The notes under the pieces were generated by a model that saw only the letters and a program-made list of their open reading frames with translations, did no database searches and was not told the origin of the DNA. The translations under genes were made by a program, and so were the position numbers. Below are positions 49,360 to 58,370 of a DNA stretch of 64,000 bases, piece after piece (positions within the stretch are counted from its first letter, which is position 1; each line of letters starts with the position of its first letter). This stretch comes from Prevotella sp. UBA2725 (GTDB taxonomy: Bacteria; Bacteroidota; Bacteroidia; Bacteroidales; Bacteroidaceae), in NCBI GenBank assembly GCA_002353825.1, contig DEKJ01000051.1, positions 1 through 64,000 on the forward strand, read 5' to 3'.

Positions 49360-49389
49360 AAGATTGAAAAAATGAAAGATTAAAAGAAA
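49343..49389 (+). repeat. 16-bp tandem repeat across the symporter stop codon
   Basis: AAAGATTGAAAAAATG occurs at 49343-49358 and 49359-49374, with a partial AAAGATTAAAAG copy after. The first unit encodes the last codons and the first bases of the stop codon of the symporter, so a slip-type duplication has lengthened the spacer before the kinase gene. Confidence 0.75.
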
Positions 49390-49390
49390 T

Positions 49391-50887
49391 ATGAGCAAAC
49401 AATATCTTTTAGGCTTCGACGTAGGCAGTAGCAGCGTCAAGGCTTCTTTGGTGGAGGTTGAGAGTGGCGCTATAGCAGCCACGGCTTTCTTCCCGGAGAG
49501 TGAGGCTCCTATCAAGGCTGTCAAAGCCGGATGGGCGGAGCAAGACCCACAGATGTGGTGGGATAATGCTAAACTTTCACTGGCTAAGATTATGGCCGAG
49601 ACAGGTGCCAAGGGAGAGGACATCAAGGCCATCGGTATCTCCTATCAGATGCACGGCTTGGTGTGTGTGGATAAAGACAAAAAGGTGCTGCGCGATAGCA
49701 TCATTTGGTGCGACTCTCGTGCCGTACCATATGGTGAGAAAGCTCTCCGCGACCTTGGCGCTGAGAAATGTCTCGGTCATTTGCTCAACTCCCCTGGTAA
49801 CTTCACAGCTGCCAAGCTGGCATGGGTGAAGGAGAATGAACCGGATCTGTATAGTAAGATTGACAAGATCATGCTTCCGGGTGATTATATCGCTATGAAA
49901 CTCAGTGGCTCTGTCAATACAACAGTCGAGGGCTTGTCAGAAGGAATGTTCTGGGACTTCAAGGAGAAGCAGCCCGCACAGTTCCTGCTCGATTACTTCG
50001 GATTTGACAAGAATCTGCTGGCTCCTACTGTTCCGACCTTCTCTGTACAGGCTGAGGTGAGTCGTGAGGCTGCCGCTGAGACAGGCTTGAAGGAAGGTAC
50101 GCCTATCAGTTACCGTGCCGGTGATCAGCCTAACAATGCTGTGAGTCTCAACGTGTTCAATCCGGGTGAAATTGCTTCCACGGCAGGTACATCTGGCGTG
50201 GTCTATGGCGTGCTCGGGAATGTCAATTATGATCCGAAGAGCCGTGTGAACACGTTCGCCCATGTCAACTACACGAAGGAGCAGACACGTCTTGGTGTAT
50301 TGCTTTGTATCAATGGTACAGGCATTCTCAATGCTTGGGTCCGTCGTAATGTGGCTCCGGAAGGTATGTCTTATAGTGAAATGAATGAGGTGGCTGCTAA
50401 GGTGCCTATCGGGAGTGAAGGGGTCACGGTCATTCCTTTTGGCAATGGTGCCGAGCGTGTGCTTGAGAATGAAGACCTCGGTTGCTCCATTCACGGGCTA
50501 AACTTCAATAAACACACCCGTGCTCACGTCATGCGTGCAGAGCAGGAAGGTATCGTCTTCAGTTTCTGCTATGGCATGGAGGTCATGCGGCAGATGGGTA
50601 TGAAGATCAATACCATCCACGCCGGTAAAGCGAACATGTTCCTCAACCCGGTCTTCCGTGATACGTTGGCTTCTACTTCCGGAGCAACCATTGAACTCTA
50701 TGAGACTGATGGAAGCGTTGGCGCTGCAAAGGGCGCTGGCATGGGTGCCGGAATCTATAAGGATCACGATGAAGCTTTCGCCACCTTGAAGAAACTTGCT
50801 GTCATCGAGCCTGATAGCCGCAATGAGGCAGCTTATAAGGAAGCCTATGAGCGCTGGAAAGCCGTATTGAAGAAAGAACTGAAATAA
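49391..50887 (+). CDS. xylB: Xylulokinase-type FGGY sugar kinase
   Basis: A 498-residue FGGY kinase: phosphate-1 motif GFDVGSSSVKASLVEV, AGWAEQDPQMWW, the substrate segment IGISYQMHGLV, and the GTSGVVYGVLG phosphate-2 region. It is most like xylulokinases (xylulose to xylulose-5-phosphate). It stands next to an isomerase of the fucose/arabinose type rather than a XylA xylose isomerase, so the pentulose could also be ribulose or L-xylulose. It is the second gene of the operon. Confidence 0.85.
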   Translation: MSKQYLLGFDVGSSSVKASLVEVESGAIAATAFFPESEAPIKAVKAGWAEQDPQMWWDNAKLSLAKIMAETGAKGEDIKAIGISYQMHGLVCVDKDKKVLRDSIIWCDSRAVPYGEKALRDLGAEKCLGHLLNSPGNFTAAKLAWVKENEPDLYSKIDKIMLPGDYIAMKLSGSVNTTVEGLSEGMFWDFKEKQPAQFLLDYFGFDKNLLAPTVPTFSVQAEVSREAAAETGLKEGTPISYRAGDQPNNAVSLNVFNPGEIASTAGTSGVVYGVLGNVNYDPKSRVNTFAHVNYTKEQTRLGVLLCINGTGILNAWVRRNVAPEGMSYSEMNEVAAKVPIGSEGVTVIPFGNGAERVLENEDLGCSIHGLNFNKHTRAHVMRAEQEGIVFSFCYGMEVMRQMGMKINTIHAGKANMFLNPVFRDTLASTSGATIELYETDGSVGAAKGAGMGAGIYKDHDEAFATLKKLAVIEPDSRNEAAYKEAYERWKAVLKKELK

Positions 50888-50910
50888 TAAACATATAAAC
50901 AAAAAACATT

Positions 50911-52395
50911 ATGAAAAGCACAAACATTCCTACAGTAAAGCTCGGTATCATTGCCGTTAGCCGTGACTGTTTCCCAATTAAGCTCTCGACCCAGCGTCGT
51001 GAGAACATTGTAAAAGCATATAAGGGCGAGATCTATGACTGCCCCACTACCGTTGAGAACGATGCTGATATGCTCAAGGCTCTCGAGGAAGTGAAGGGTG
51101 CTGGCTGCAATGCCCTTGTGGTATTCCTTGGCAACTTCGGTCCTGAGACTCCTGAGACGCTTATCGCTCAGAAGTTTGATGGTCCTTGCATGTTCGTGGC
51201 TGCTGCTGAGGGTGACGGCGATATGATCAATGGCCGTGGTGATGCTTATTGTGGTATGCTTAATTGCAGCTACAACCTTGGCATGCGTCACTTGAAGGGT
51301 TATATTCCCTCCTACCCCGTTGGTACTGCTGACGACATCGCTAAGATGATCGAGGACTTCATCCCTGTGGCTCGTACAATCATCGGTTTGAAGGGCTTGA
51401 AGATCATCACTTTCGGTCCTCGTCCACAGGATTTCTTCGCTTGCAATGCTCCTATCAAGGGTCTCTATGAGCTTGGTGTGGAGATTGAGGAGAACTCTGA
51501 GCTTGATCTTCTGGTTGCTTATCGCCAGCATAAGGACGATAAGCGTATCCCCGAGGTATGCGAGAGCATGCGTAAGGAGATGGGTGAAGGTCGTTACTAT
51601 GAGAGTCTGCTGACTCGTATGGCTCAGTTTGAGATTACTTTGCTCGACTGGGCTGAGGAGCACAAGGGCAGCCGTCAGTATGTAGCCTTTGCTGATAAGT
51701 GCTGGCCTGCTTTCCCGAAGGAGTTTGGTTTCGAGCCTTGCTATGTCAACTCCCGTCTCGTCTCCCGTGGCATCCCTGTAGCTTGCGAGGTGGATATCTA
51801 TGGCGCTCTCTCTGAGTACATCGGCATGTGCGCAAGTGGCGATACCGTGACACTGCTCGATATCAACAACTCTACACCGAAGTACATCTACGATGAGGAC
51901 ATCGTGAAGAAGTATGGTGACAAGTACACATTGAAGGATACCTTCATGGGCTTCCATTGCGGTAACACACCTTCTTGCAAGATGTGCGCTAACCGTGCTA
52001 TCAAGTTCCAGCTCATCCAGAACCGTCTGCTGGAGAATGGCGGCAAGCCAGACTTCACCCGTGGCACGCTGGAGGGCGACATTGCTCCGAGCGAGATCAC
52101 GTTCTATCGTCTGCAGTGCGACAGCGAGGGTACACTCCGCTCTTATATTGCTCAGGGTGAGGTACTTGATGTTCCTACCCGTTCGTTCGGTGGCATCGGT
52201 ATCTTCGCTATTCCTGAGATGGGCCGTTTCTATCGTCACGTCCTCATCGAGAAGCATTATCCTCACCATGGCGCTGTAGCCTTTGCTCATGTCGGCAAGA
52301 CCCTCTACAACGTCTTCCGCTATCTCGGTATCCAGGATATCGCTTACAACCAGCCGAAGAACCTGCCGTATCCGACAGAGAATCCGTTCGAATAA
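50911..52395 (+). CDS. L-fucose/L-arabinose isomerase-family protein
   Basis: A 494-residue protein of the FucI/AraA fold family. The N-terminal Rossmann-like domain (VKLGIIAVSRDCFPIKLS, then ALVVFLGNFGPETPETL) is followed by a metal-site region (VACEVDIYGALSEYIGMCA, with the CEVD glutamate and aspartate) and a C-terminal SCKMCANRAIKF segment. It converts an aldose to a ketose, probably a pentose feeding the kinase next door. The substrate cannot be assigned. It is separated by 23 nt from the kinase and followed by terminator hairpins. Confidence 0.75.
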   Translation: MKSTNIPTVKLGIIAVSRDCFPIKLSTQRRENIVKAYKGEIYDCPTTVENDADMLKALEEVKGAGCNALVVFLGNFGPETPETLIAQKFDGPCMFVAAAEGDGDMINGRGDAYCGMLNCSYNLGMRHLKGYIPSYPVGTADDIAKMIEDFIPVARTIIGLKGLKIITFGPRPQDFFACNAPIKGLYELGVEIEENSELDLLVAYRQHKDDKRIPEVCESMRKEMGEGRYYESLLTRMAQFEITLLDWAEEHKGSRQYVAFADKCWPAFPKEFGFEPCYVNSRLVSRGIPVACEVDIYGALSEYIGMCASGDTVTLLDINNSTPKYIYDEDIVKKYGDKYTLKDTFMGFHCGNTPSCKMCANRAIKFQLIQNRLLENGGKPDFTRGTLEGDIAPSEITFYRLQCDSEGTLRSYIAQGEVLDVPTRSFGGIGIFAIPEMGRFYRHVLIEKHYPHHGAVAFAHVGKTLYNVFRYLGIQDIAYNQPKNLPYPTENPFE

Positions 52396-52422
52396 TACTG
52401 AGGCCTGCGGGCCCTCTCCCCT

Positions 52423-52446
52423 CCCTCCCCCAAACAAGGGGGAGGG
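52423..52446 (+). terminator. GC-rich hairpin after the isomerase gene
   Basis: CCCTCCCCC (52423-52431)/GGGGGAGGG (52438-52446) with loop AAACAA. No T-run follows, so it is more an RNA-stabilising stem or a pause site than a full terminator. Confidence 0.5.
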
Positions 52447-52477
52447 TTGATATGTTTCAAGAGTAATTAAACTATAA

Positions 52478-52522
52478 AGGGTGGAAGCAATAGGTTAAAC
52501 TATGCTTCCACCCTTATTTTAT
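52478..52522 (+). terminator. Intrinsic terminator of the sugar operon
   Basis: AGGGTGGAAGCA (52478-52489) pairs perfectly with TGCTTCCACCCT (52503-52514), followed by the T-rich TATTTTATT. It lies between convergent transcription units (the sugar operon and the GH28 gene) and directly before the 22-bp array. Confidence 0.8.
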
Positions 52523-52526
52523 TCTA

Positions 52527-52630
52527 TTGTTTGTCGAACGTCGAATGATTGTTTGTCGAACGTCGAATGATTGTTTGTCGAACGTCGAACGATTGTTTGT
52601 CGAACGTCGAACGATTATTTGTCGAACGTC
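52527..52630. repeat. 22-bp tandem array, four full and one partial unit
   Basis: TTGTTTGTCGAACGTCGAAy-type units start at 52527, 52549, 52571, 52593 and 52615 (the last partial). The first two end ATGA and the next two ACGA. It occupies the gap between the terminator of the sugar operon and the GH28 stop (52648). It contains TCGAacgTCGA near-dyads. There are no spacers between units, so it is not a CRISPR. Confidence 0.85.
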
Positions 52631-52647
52631 AGCAAATGAAACTTCTC

Positions 52648-54633
52648 TTATTTGATGACAAATTTCTTGCCATTTTGAATGTAGATTCCAGCTGGAAGAT
52701 CGTGAAGAGACGTGCTGACTCGGCGGCCTTGGAGGTCATAAACGGAATTGTTCATCTGTTTTTTCTCTGCGGGAATAATATGGATAGCGGTTGCAGCAGA
52801 AGTGTAAAGGATAATATCTGCAGCAATCTGCTTTGTCTTCACTGTGAATGTCAACGAGTTCTCTACGGGTGTTGTGAATGTGAAAGTATAATCTTTCTCA
52901 CTCTTATCTGTCGGGAACGTATAGACTGTTGGATCATAGTCTGTCCCCGCAACTTCTGAGATACCGGCGTCTTTATCGGCATAGTTGTTGCGACCTTTAA
53001 TTTCCATCTTAGTGATCTTCAGTCCTGAAGGAATCGTGATGGTATGAGTCATTGCGCTGTACTTAATATATCCATCTGATGTCTTGTCGTAAGTCTTGCT
53101 CTTCTCGTTTGTGACAGTGAAGCCATTGCTGAAGATTCCACTGCCTGCTGTCGTTGAGCTAAGAGTCGTCGGACTGAGCGTATAGATACCTTCATCGGTG
53201 ACCGTAGATGATGAAGAGGTGGCATTGCACTCATCAGTATAGGTCGTAGCGTACTTCTTCACCCAAATGTTTCCGCCGGAGACAGATATTTTACTATCGT
53301 TCTTGAAGACGAGACTATCAACGAAAGCTGTATAAATTCCCTTGGCTGCACTGATCTGAACATTGTCGAGCGTCACATTCTTGATGTGGCTCTCAGGACG
53401 ACCATAGAGGAAGATGGCATAGCCGGTGCTCGTATCTGTTGTCTTCACATTGCGCAGAACGATGTTACGGAAGTTAGGTGTCGTAGACGTTGAGTCTGCT
53501 GGGCTAGCAGCATCTTTTTCGGGTGTGGTATACTGTCCGTCATAGTAGCAATCCATTGAGAATGGATTAGCCACCTTCGTCATCGTGATGTTTGAGAACA
53601 CAAAATCGTTCTCTCCTCCTCCACGATCACTATTCGACTTCAGGCGAATGCCGGAAGTTGTGCCATTGAAAGTGATTGAATCGAACAAGATGTGCTGAGC
53701 TGAACCCGTATAGGATCCTACCGAAGCACCATGTCCCTTCCCAAACTGACAGTTCCATACGTGTACATATTGTCCATTGGCATCGATAACAACATTGTCA
53801 TCGCCGTTACTGATATCACAATTATATATGTTCACATAACTGGACCATATAGGGATACCATCAGTGTTATGACTCGGAAACTGGCCTTTAGAAGGATTAT
53901 ACTTGATTTCCGAAGCCGGCTCGCGGATGATGACATCATGGATAGTTACATTTGTCCCACGTCCACTCTGTCCTACGGTGATATTTGTACCAGGAGCATT
54001 CTGAATCTTCAGATTACGCACAAGAAAACGCGAACCGTTGTTGAATCGTATGATCCCGCCTCGTTTGATATAGTTGAAGATCTTCTTCGTAGAATCGTTC
54101 TTGTCTCGCAACTCCCACCAGTCTTGGCCTTGACCGTCGATGACAGACGTAGTAGAGTCTTCACCCTCGATAATAAGATCTGTGACGTTTTTATCCTTTG
54201 GCGTAATGAAATCTTTCAGTGAAACCGATGAGGTGATTGTTCCTGTTGTTCCAGGATAAGTACCAAACGGCAGAAGCTTGAGTGTAGCCCCCTTGGCAAG
54301 ATGAAGGATGGTCTTCGCCTTCATCGTCAACGGACCACAGAGCCACGTACCAGCAGGAATTACAACCATGCCGCCCGTGGATGGTACAGCATTCAGCGCA
54401 GCCTGGATGGCTGATGTATTATCGGAAGATGTAGTGGCGGCTCCGTAATCGGTAATTGTAAAAGTGTTTGCCGATGTTATTGCGGGGATGATAGGCAGGC
54501 TTACTGCTGTCCATCCCGAAGGCGTATTCTGCGCAGTCTTTTCCGCTGTGACGTCATTGTCGGCAAAGAGCGGTAAAGGAAAAGCCATGGCAAAAATAGC
54601 CATGGCATAATAGATATTCTTTTTAATAATCAT
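52648..54633 (-). CDS. GH28 polygalacturonase with T9SS-like tail
   Basis: A 661-residue protein with a signal peptide. The beta-helix catalytic motifs of GH28 are all present: NTD (256-258), DD (278-279), GHG (300-302) and RLK (330-332). It hydrolyses the alpha-1,4 bonds of polygalacturonate. A ~170-residue beta-rich C-terminal module follows the helix, and the protein ends in a T9SS-like sorting tail SVYDLQGRRVSTSL then AGIYIQNGKKFVIK. The other GH28 (61746-63197) lacks this tail. It is the last gene of the pectin locus. Confidence 0.9.
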   Translation of the reverse strand: MIIKKNIYYAMAIFAMAFPLPLFADNDVTAEKTAQNTPSGWTAVSLPIIPAITSANTFTITDYGAATTSSDNTSAIQAALNAVPSTGGMVVIPAGTWLCGPLTMKAKTILHLAKGATLKLLPFGTYPGTTGTITSSVSLKDFITPKDKNVTDLIIEGEDSTTSVIDGQGQDWWELRDKNDSTKKIFNYIKRGGIIRFNNGSRFLVRNLKIQNAPGTNITVGQSGRGTNVTIHDVIIREPASEIKYNPSKGQFPSHNTDGIPIWSSYVNIYNCDISNGDDNVVIDANGQYVHVWNCQFGKGHGASVGSYTGSAQHILFDSITFNGTTSGIRLKSNSDRGGGENDFVFSNITMTKVANPFSMDCYYDGQYTTPEKDAASPADSTSTTPNFRNIVLRNVKTTDTSTGYAIFLYGRPESHIKNVTLDNVQISAAKGIYTAFVDSLVFKNDSKISVSGGNIWVKKYATTYTDECNATSSSSTVTDEGIYTLSPTTLSSTTAGSGIFSNGFTVTNEKSKTYDKTSDGYIKYSAMTHTITIPSGLKITKMEIKGRNNYADKDAGISEVAGTDYDPTVYTFPTDKSEKDYTFTFTTPVENSLTFTVKTKQIAADIILYTSAATAIHIIPAEKKQMNNSVYDLQGRRVSTSLHDLPAGIYIQNGKKFVIK

Positions 54634-54642
54634 AAGCCCAAT

Positions 54643-56256
54643 TTATTGTACTATCCACCTTGGATCACCCAGGCTTGCATACTTGCTCTGAAGCAGATCC
54701 TGAATGGTGAAGTCACCATTGGCGGGATCTTTCCAAAGCTCTGTGCTTGAGTAGCTGATTTGATCACCGGCCTCATAGCCACTGTTCCAACCCATATCTG
54801 TTGTGATATAAGTGTTGCTAGCCGTAGCCTGACCCTTCATGCTGCATGCCTTCACAGTAGCACCCTCAGCAAAGCCATTGATATAGCCGATGAGACAAGA
54901 GTTGAAGACTACAGAGATATCGGTGAGCTTATTAACATCAACAATGGACTTACCAGCCATGATGATGTTGTAGATTGTACAGTGATCGAAGGTCACAGCA
55001 CAACCAGCCTGTTGCGTGTTCAGTACTGCGCTCTGAGCAGCAGCGACATTGTTCAACGTACAGTCGGTGATATTGATCTTACTTGTAGAGAGTTTGCTCT
55101 GACCTTTGGCATTAAAGATACCGTAGCTTCCGATGTTCGTGAATACATCGTTTGTGAAGTCTACCTCGTTCACTGTGCAAGCAGCGGGGAGCGACTGGAA
55201 ACGGATGACGCCACGCGTGTTGCTGACATTACACTTCTCAATCTGCAACTGATTGATGTTCACCGCATTGTTGATGTTCATGATGTACTTGTCCGAAGGA
55301 CCGTCGTTGACGAGGTTGAGGTTATAGAAGCGAACGACATCGAGCGTATTAGCTTCCATATTCATACCTACAGTATGGAAGGTCGGTTTCGAGTCACCAG
55401 CAGCACCCCAGAAGACAACGCTCTTGATATTTGCCGGGATGACAGGAGTCTTCGGATTGCCTTCATCGTTGTTCGGCATTACATAGTTAAAACCCTGTGG
55501 GAAGACGATGACAACCTTATCAGAAGTAGCGTTTGCGAGAACAGAGTTCAGATCATCGCCACTCTGGAGCGTGATGACACTGTATCCGTCAGGATAAGCC
55601 TCCGTGGTCTTGAACTTATACGTGCCACGAACCTTTTCGCCATTCCACAGTTTCAGCGTATAGCTACTGTTCGGAGTGAGGTTCTTCAGCGTCAGCGCAC
55701 CTGCTGCGATCTCATCCTTTGTGATGTCTTGCACGATGGAGTCTCCATCCTTGTAAACACGAGCCTGTGTAAGGGTTTTGCCTGGGGTAAAGGTCACGTC
55801 AGCTGTACGAGAATACGGCGTTACACTCGTGATAATCTGTTCAGCCTTTGTAGTAAAACTGTAATCATCGAGATATTTCCACGTTGAGCCTTTGCCTTCT
55901 TTGTTACGACTCTTGATACGGATCCAGTATTTGGTACTGCCTTCGAGATTATAGATAGTATCAGGAGTGGAAGTAAAGGAAGAGTCTACAACACTGTGCG
56001 ACGTACCACCCATTGGTATGTCATCGTACAAGGAGTCGGTAGAATACTCCACAACATAGAAGTCGGTGTTTGGCATCTTCGTGAAGCTGATGGCTGCACG
56101 GTCATCAAGCGGACTCACGGAGAAACTGGTGGAATGGAACAGACGGTCATACTGCTCATCCACCGTCCAGTCGTTGGCATCGGTACAAGCACCGAGGCTC
56201 ATCAGAGCCAGGGCACCCAAGCCAAGCATTCCTATGATATTTTTAATGCTTTTCAT
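54643..56256 (-). CDS. Surface lipoprotein with FN3 and parallel beta-helix modules
   Basis: A 537-residue lipoprotein (signal ending MSLGAC, lipid on Cys24). Residues ~40-140 and ~145-220 are fibronectin-type-III-like. The rest resembles DUF4957/DUF5123-type beta-helix domains found in Bacteroidetes pectin loci (FNYVMPNNDEG, VVFWGAAGD, FYNLNLVNDG). It lies at the SusE/F position directly after SusD and before a GH28. It probably binds pectin oligosaccharides at the surface. No catalytic residues are recognised. Confidence 0.75.
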   Translation of the reverse strand: MKSIKNIIGMLGLGALALMSLGACTDANDWTVDEQYDRLFHSTSFSVSPLDDRAAISFTKMPNTDFYVVEYSTDSLYDDIPMGGTSHSVVDSSFTSTPDTIYNLEGSTKYWIRIKSRNKEGKGSTWKYLDDYSFTTKAEQIITSVTPYSRTADVTFTPGKTLTQARVYKDGDSIVQDITKDEIAAGALTLKNLTPNSSYTLKLWNGEKVRGTYKFKTTEAYPDGYSVITLQSGDDLNSVLANATSDKVVIVFPQGFNYVMPNNDEGNPKTPVIPANIKSVVFWGAAGDSKPTFHTVGMNMEANTLDVVRFYNLNLVNDGPSDKYIMNINNAVNINQLQIEKCNVSNTRGVIRFQSLPAACTVNEVDFTNDVFTNIGSYGIFNAKGQSKLSTSKINITDCTLNNVAAAQSAVLNTQQAGCAVTFDHCTIYNIIMAGKSIVDVNKLTDISVVFNSCLIGYINGFAEGATVKACSMKGQATASNTYITTDMGWNSGYEAGDQISYSSTELWKDPANGDFTIQDLLQSKYASLGDPRWIVQ

Positions 56257-56267
56257 GTTCGTGATTA

Positions 56268-58319
56268 TTAGTCTTTGTATCCATAAGAGTTATGCAGATG
56301 TCCGTTGGAAGCGGAGATCGTAGTGGAAGCGATCGGCATGATGTAACGGTTCTTCACGGTTACATTCGGTGTCTCAGAAGGACTGAGAGCCGTGCCAACG
56401 AGTCCACTGGAGATAGAAGGCAGTTCTGTGAAGACGTGCTTGTCGGTGCCATCACTGTACTTAGATCCACCGAAGGAAGTAATACTTCCTGCATAATCAG
56501 CAGAAGTCTTGCCTTCAGGGATGCCGTACCATGTGATAGAACTCTCATCGATGAAGTGATGATCTTTATCGATAAAGTTGTAATATACGGTCTTCTGGAA
56601 ACGGGGAGATGTCTCTTTATTGTTCGCAGCCTCTTCAGCTTCCTTGACCTCGTCGATATAGGTCTGTTTCATCTCCAGCGTCTTCTCTGTGAGGAGGTTC
56701 CAGCGGATAAGATCCCATTTACGGACACCCTCACCGGCGAGCTCCCAGCCTTCCTCATTGACGATGGCATTGAACATAGCTTCCTTGCTGCTGCCGATAG
56801 ATTCGATATAATTCTTTGCCTCGCTCTGATTAGCACTGCTGAAAGCGCGCTCATGAACGAGAGCAAGTGCCTGACGAGCGGTCAGACCAGCGTCACCACT
56901 GTAGGATCCATCAGGACCAGCAAGCTCATTCATCACCTCAGCATACATGAGCAGAACCTGACTGTAGCGCATCTTCACACAGTTGATACCTGTGAGCTGC
57001 TTAGCAGAAGCTGCCTTGTTAGCGGTATACCAGTCACCGGAAGGAGACTTCGTCATGTCTAGAGCTGTCTTGCTGTCATTAACCATGCCACTCTCCATAC
57101 GGGGATCCCACTTGCCTACATAGATACCGAACGGAGTGTTGCCGAGCATTTGCATGTCAGTAGACTTGTTGTCATTCTCCTTGAACTGGATATTCGAGCA
57201 AGTGATGTCGCGACGCTCATCATTCTTGTCATAGCTATAGAAGAAAGGAGCCGTGAGCTTCACCTTACCAGAGGAGTTGCCATAGCCAAAGAGTGAAGTG
57301 ACACCATTCATACGCACACCAATGGTATAGCCGAACTCAGAACCTGTGCTCAGACCCATCGGTACCTCGAAGAGATTCTCACGATATTGGGTGTCAAGAG
57401 TACGCTGGTTGATGAGATACCACTCATTGAAGAACGATGGGTTCAAACTGTGCTTGCCACTCTCAATGATAGCAGAGAGATGCTTCAGTGCACGCTCATA
57501 GAGAGCCTTACGCTCTGCTGCTCCCGGGCGCTGTGTAGGATAAGTAGCATCACTGTAAGAGGCTGTCTCATAACCATCCTTCGCTTTCTCGCGGATAGCA
57601 TAGCCGGCACGTGTCAGTGCAATCTGAGCCAGAAGTGCATGGGCATAGCCCTTCGTGGCATGTTCCGTCGTATAGCTGTCTTCACCCGCCCACGGCAGAT
57701 ATTCGATAGCCTTGTCGAGGTCGTCCATCATCTTGTCGAGGATAGAATCTCGATCGGTCTTGGTAAGGTAAGCATTGCTCAGATCACTCTTTGAGGTCTC
57801 GAGCTTCAAAGGAATGTCTCCGAAATAGCGCACGAGATCGAGGTACATCATGGCACGGAGTGTCAGAGCCTCACCCTCGTAGCGACGCATCGTAGCGATG
57901 TCGCTCTTAGACCCGCTTGAGAGCATAGGGGAATTCTCAATACCCTCAATAACATCATTGGCATCCTCAATAGTACCGTAAGCACGGTCCCAGAGTTTAG
58001 CGATCTTCGACCATCCCGGATCCTGATTGTAGTTCATGTTACCACGTTCACTGGAAGTGTTTGTGGCATCGGAACCAAGACCATCGACGAGCTCAATATC
58101 ACTGTTCGTGTTCCATACGATGCCCATATACTGAGAATAGGTCTCATCGTAGGTCAGGTCTCCGTAGATCTTGTTCAGACGAAGGCCGGTATAGTAAACA
58201 GACTTATAGACACTCTCGTTGTTCTGTTCCGAAGGACTCTGCTGATCCAGGAAATCAGAGCAGGACGAAAGCGTTGCCAGTCCGGCTGCAAGCGCAAAAA
58301 CTGATAATATCTTTTTCAT
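56268..58319 (-). CDS. RagB/SusD-family glycan-binding lipoprotein
   Basis: A 683-residue outer-membrane lipoprotein (signal ending TLSSC). It is a SusD-like helical protein with the typical sequence plan (YRGEALTLRAMMYLDLVRYF as YEGEALTLRAMMYLDLVRYF, GDIPLKLE) and a C-terminal region with RKWDLIRWN. It caps the SusC channel and binds oligosaccharides for import. It follows SusC and precedes the surface lipoprotein by 11 nt. Confidence 0.95.
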   Translation of the reverse strand: MKKILSVFALAAGLATLSSCSDFLDQQSPSEQNNESVYKSVYYTGLRLNKIYGDLTYDETYSQYMGIVWNTNSDIELVDGLGSDATNTSSERGNMNYNQDPGWSKIAKLWDRAYGTIEDANDVIEGIENSPMLSSGSKSDIATMRRYEGEALTLRAMMYLDLVRYFGDIPLKLETSKSDLSNAYLTKTDRDSILDKMMDDLDKAIEYLPWAGEDSYTTEHATKGYAHALLAQIALTRAGYAIREKAKDGYETASYSDATYPTQRPGAAERKALYERALKHLSAIIESGKHSLNPSFFNEWYLINQRTLDTQYRENLFEVPMGLSTGSEFGYTIGVRMNGVTSLFGYGNSSGKVKLTAPFFYSYDKNDERRDITCSNIQFKENDNKSTDMQMLGNTPFGIYVGKWDPRMESGMVNDSKTALDMTKSPSGDWYTANKAASAKQLTGINCVKMRYSQVLLMYAEVMNELAGPDGSYSGDAGLTARQALALVHERAFSSANQSEAKNYIESIGSSKEAMFNAIVNEEGWELAGEGVRKWDLIRWNLLTEKTLEMKQTYIDEVKEAEEAANNKETSPRFQKTVYYNFIDKDHHFIDESSITWYGIPEGKTSADYAGSITSFGGSKYSDGTDKHVFTELPSISSGLVGTALSPSETPNVTVKNRYIMPIASTTISASNGHLHNSYGYKD

Positions 58320-58370
58320 TGATTTTCTTATTTGAAATAGTTATGGAATGATCTCCTTCTTTTATTAATA

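Noticed and set aside
52527..52630. CRISPR-like repeats
   Set aside because: Units follow one another directly with no unique spacers and there are no cas genes nearby.
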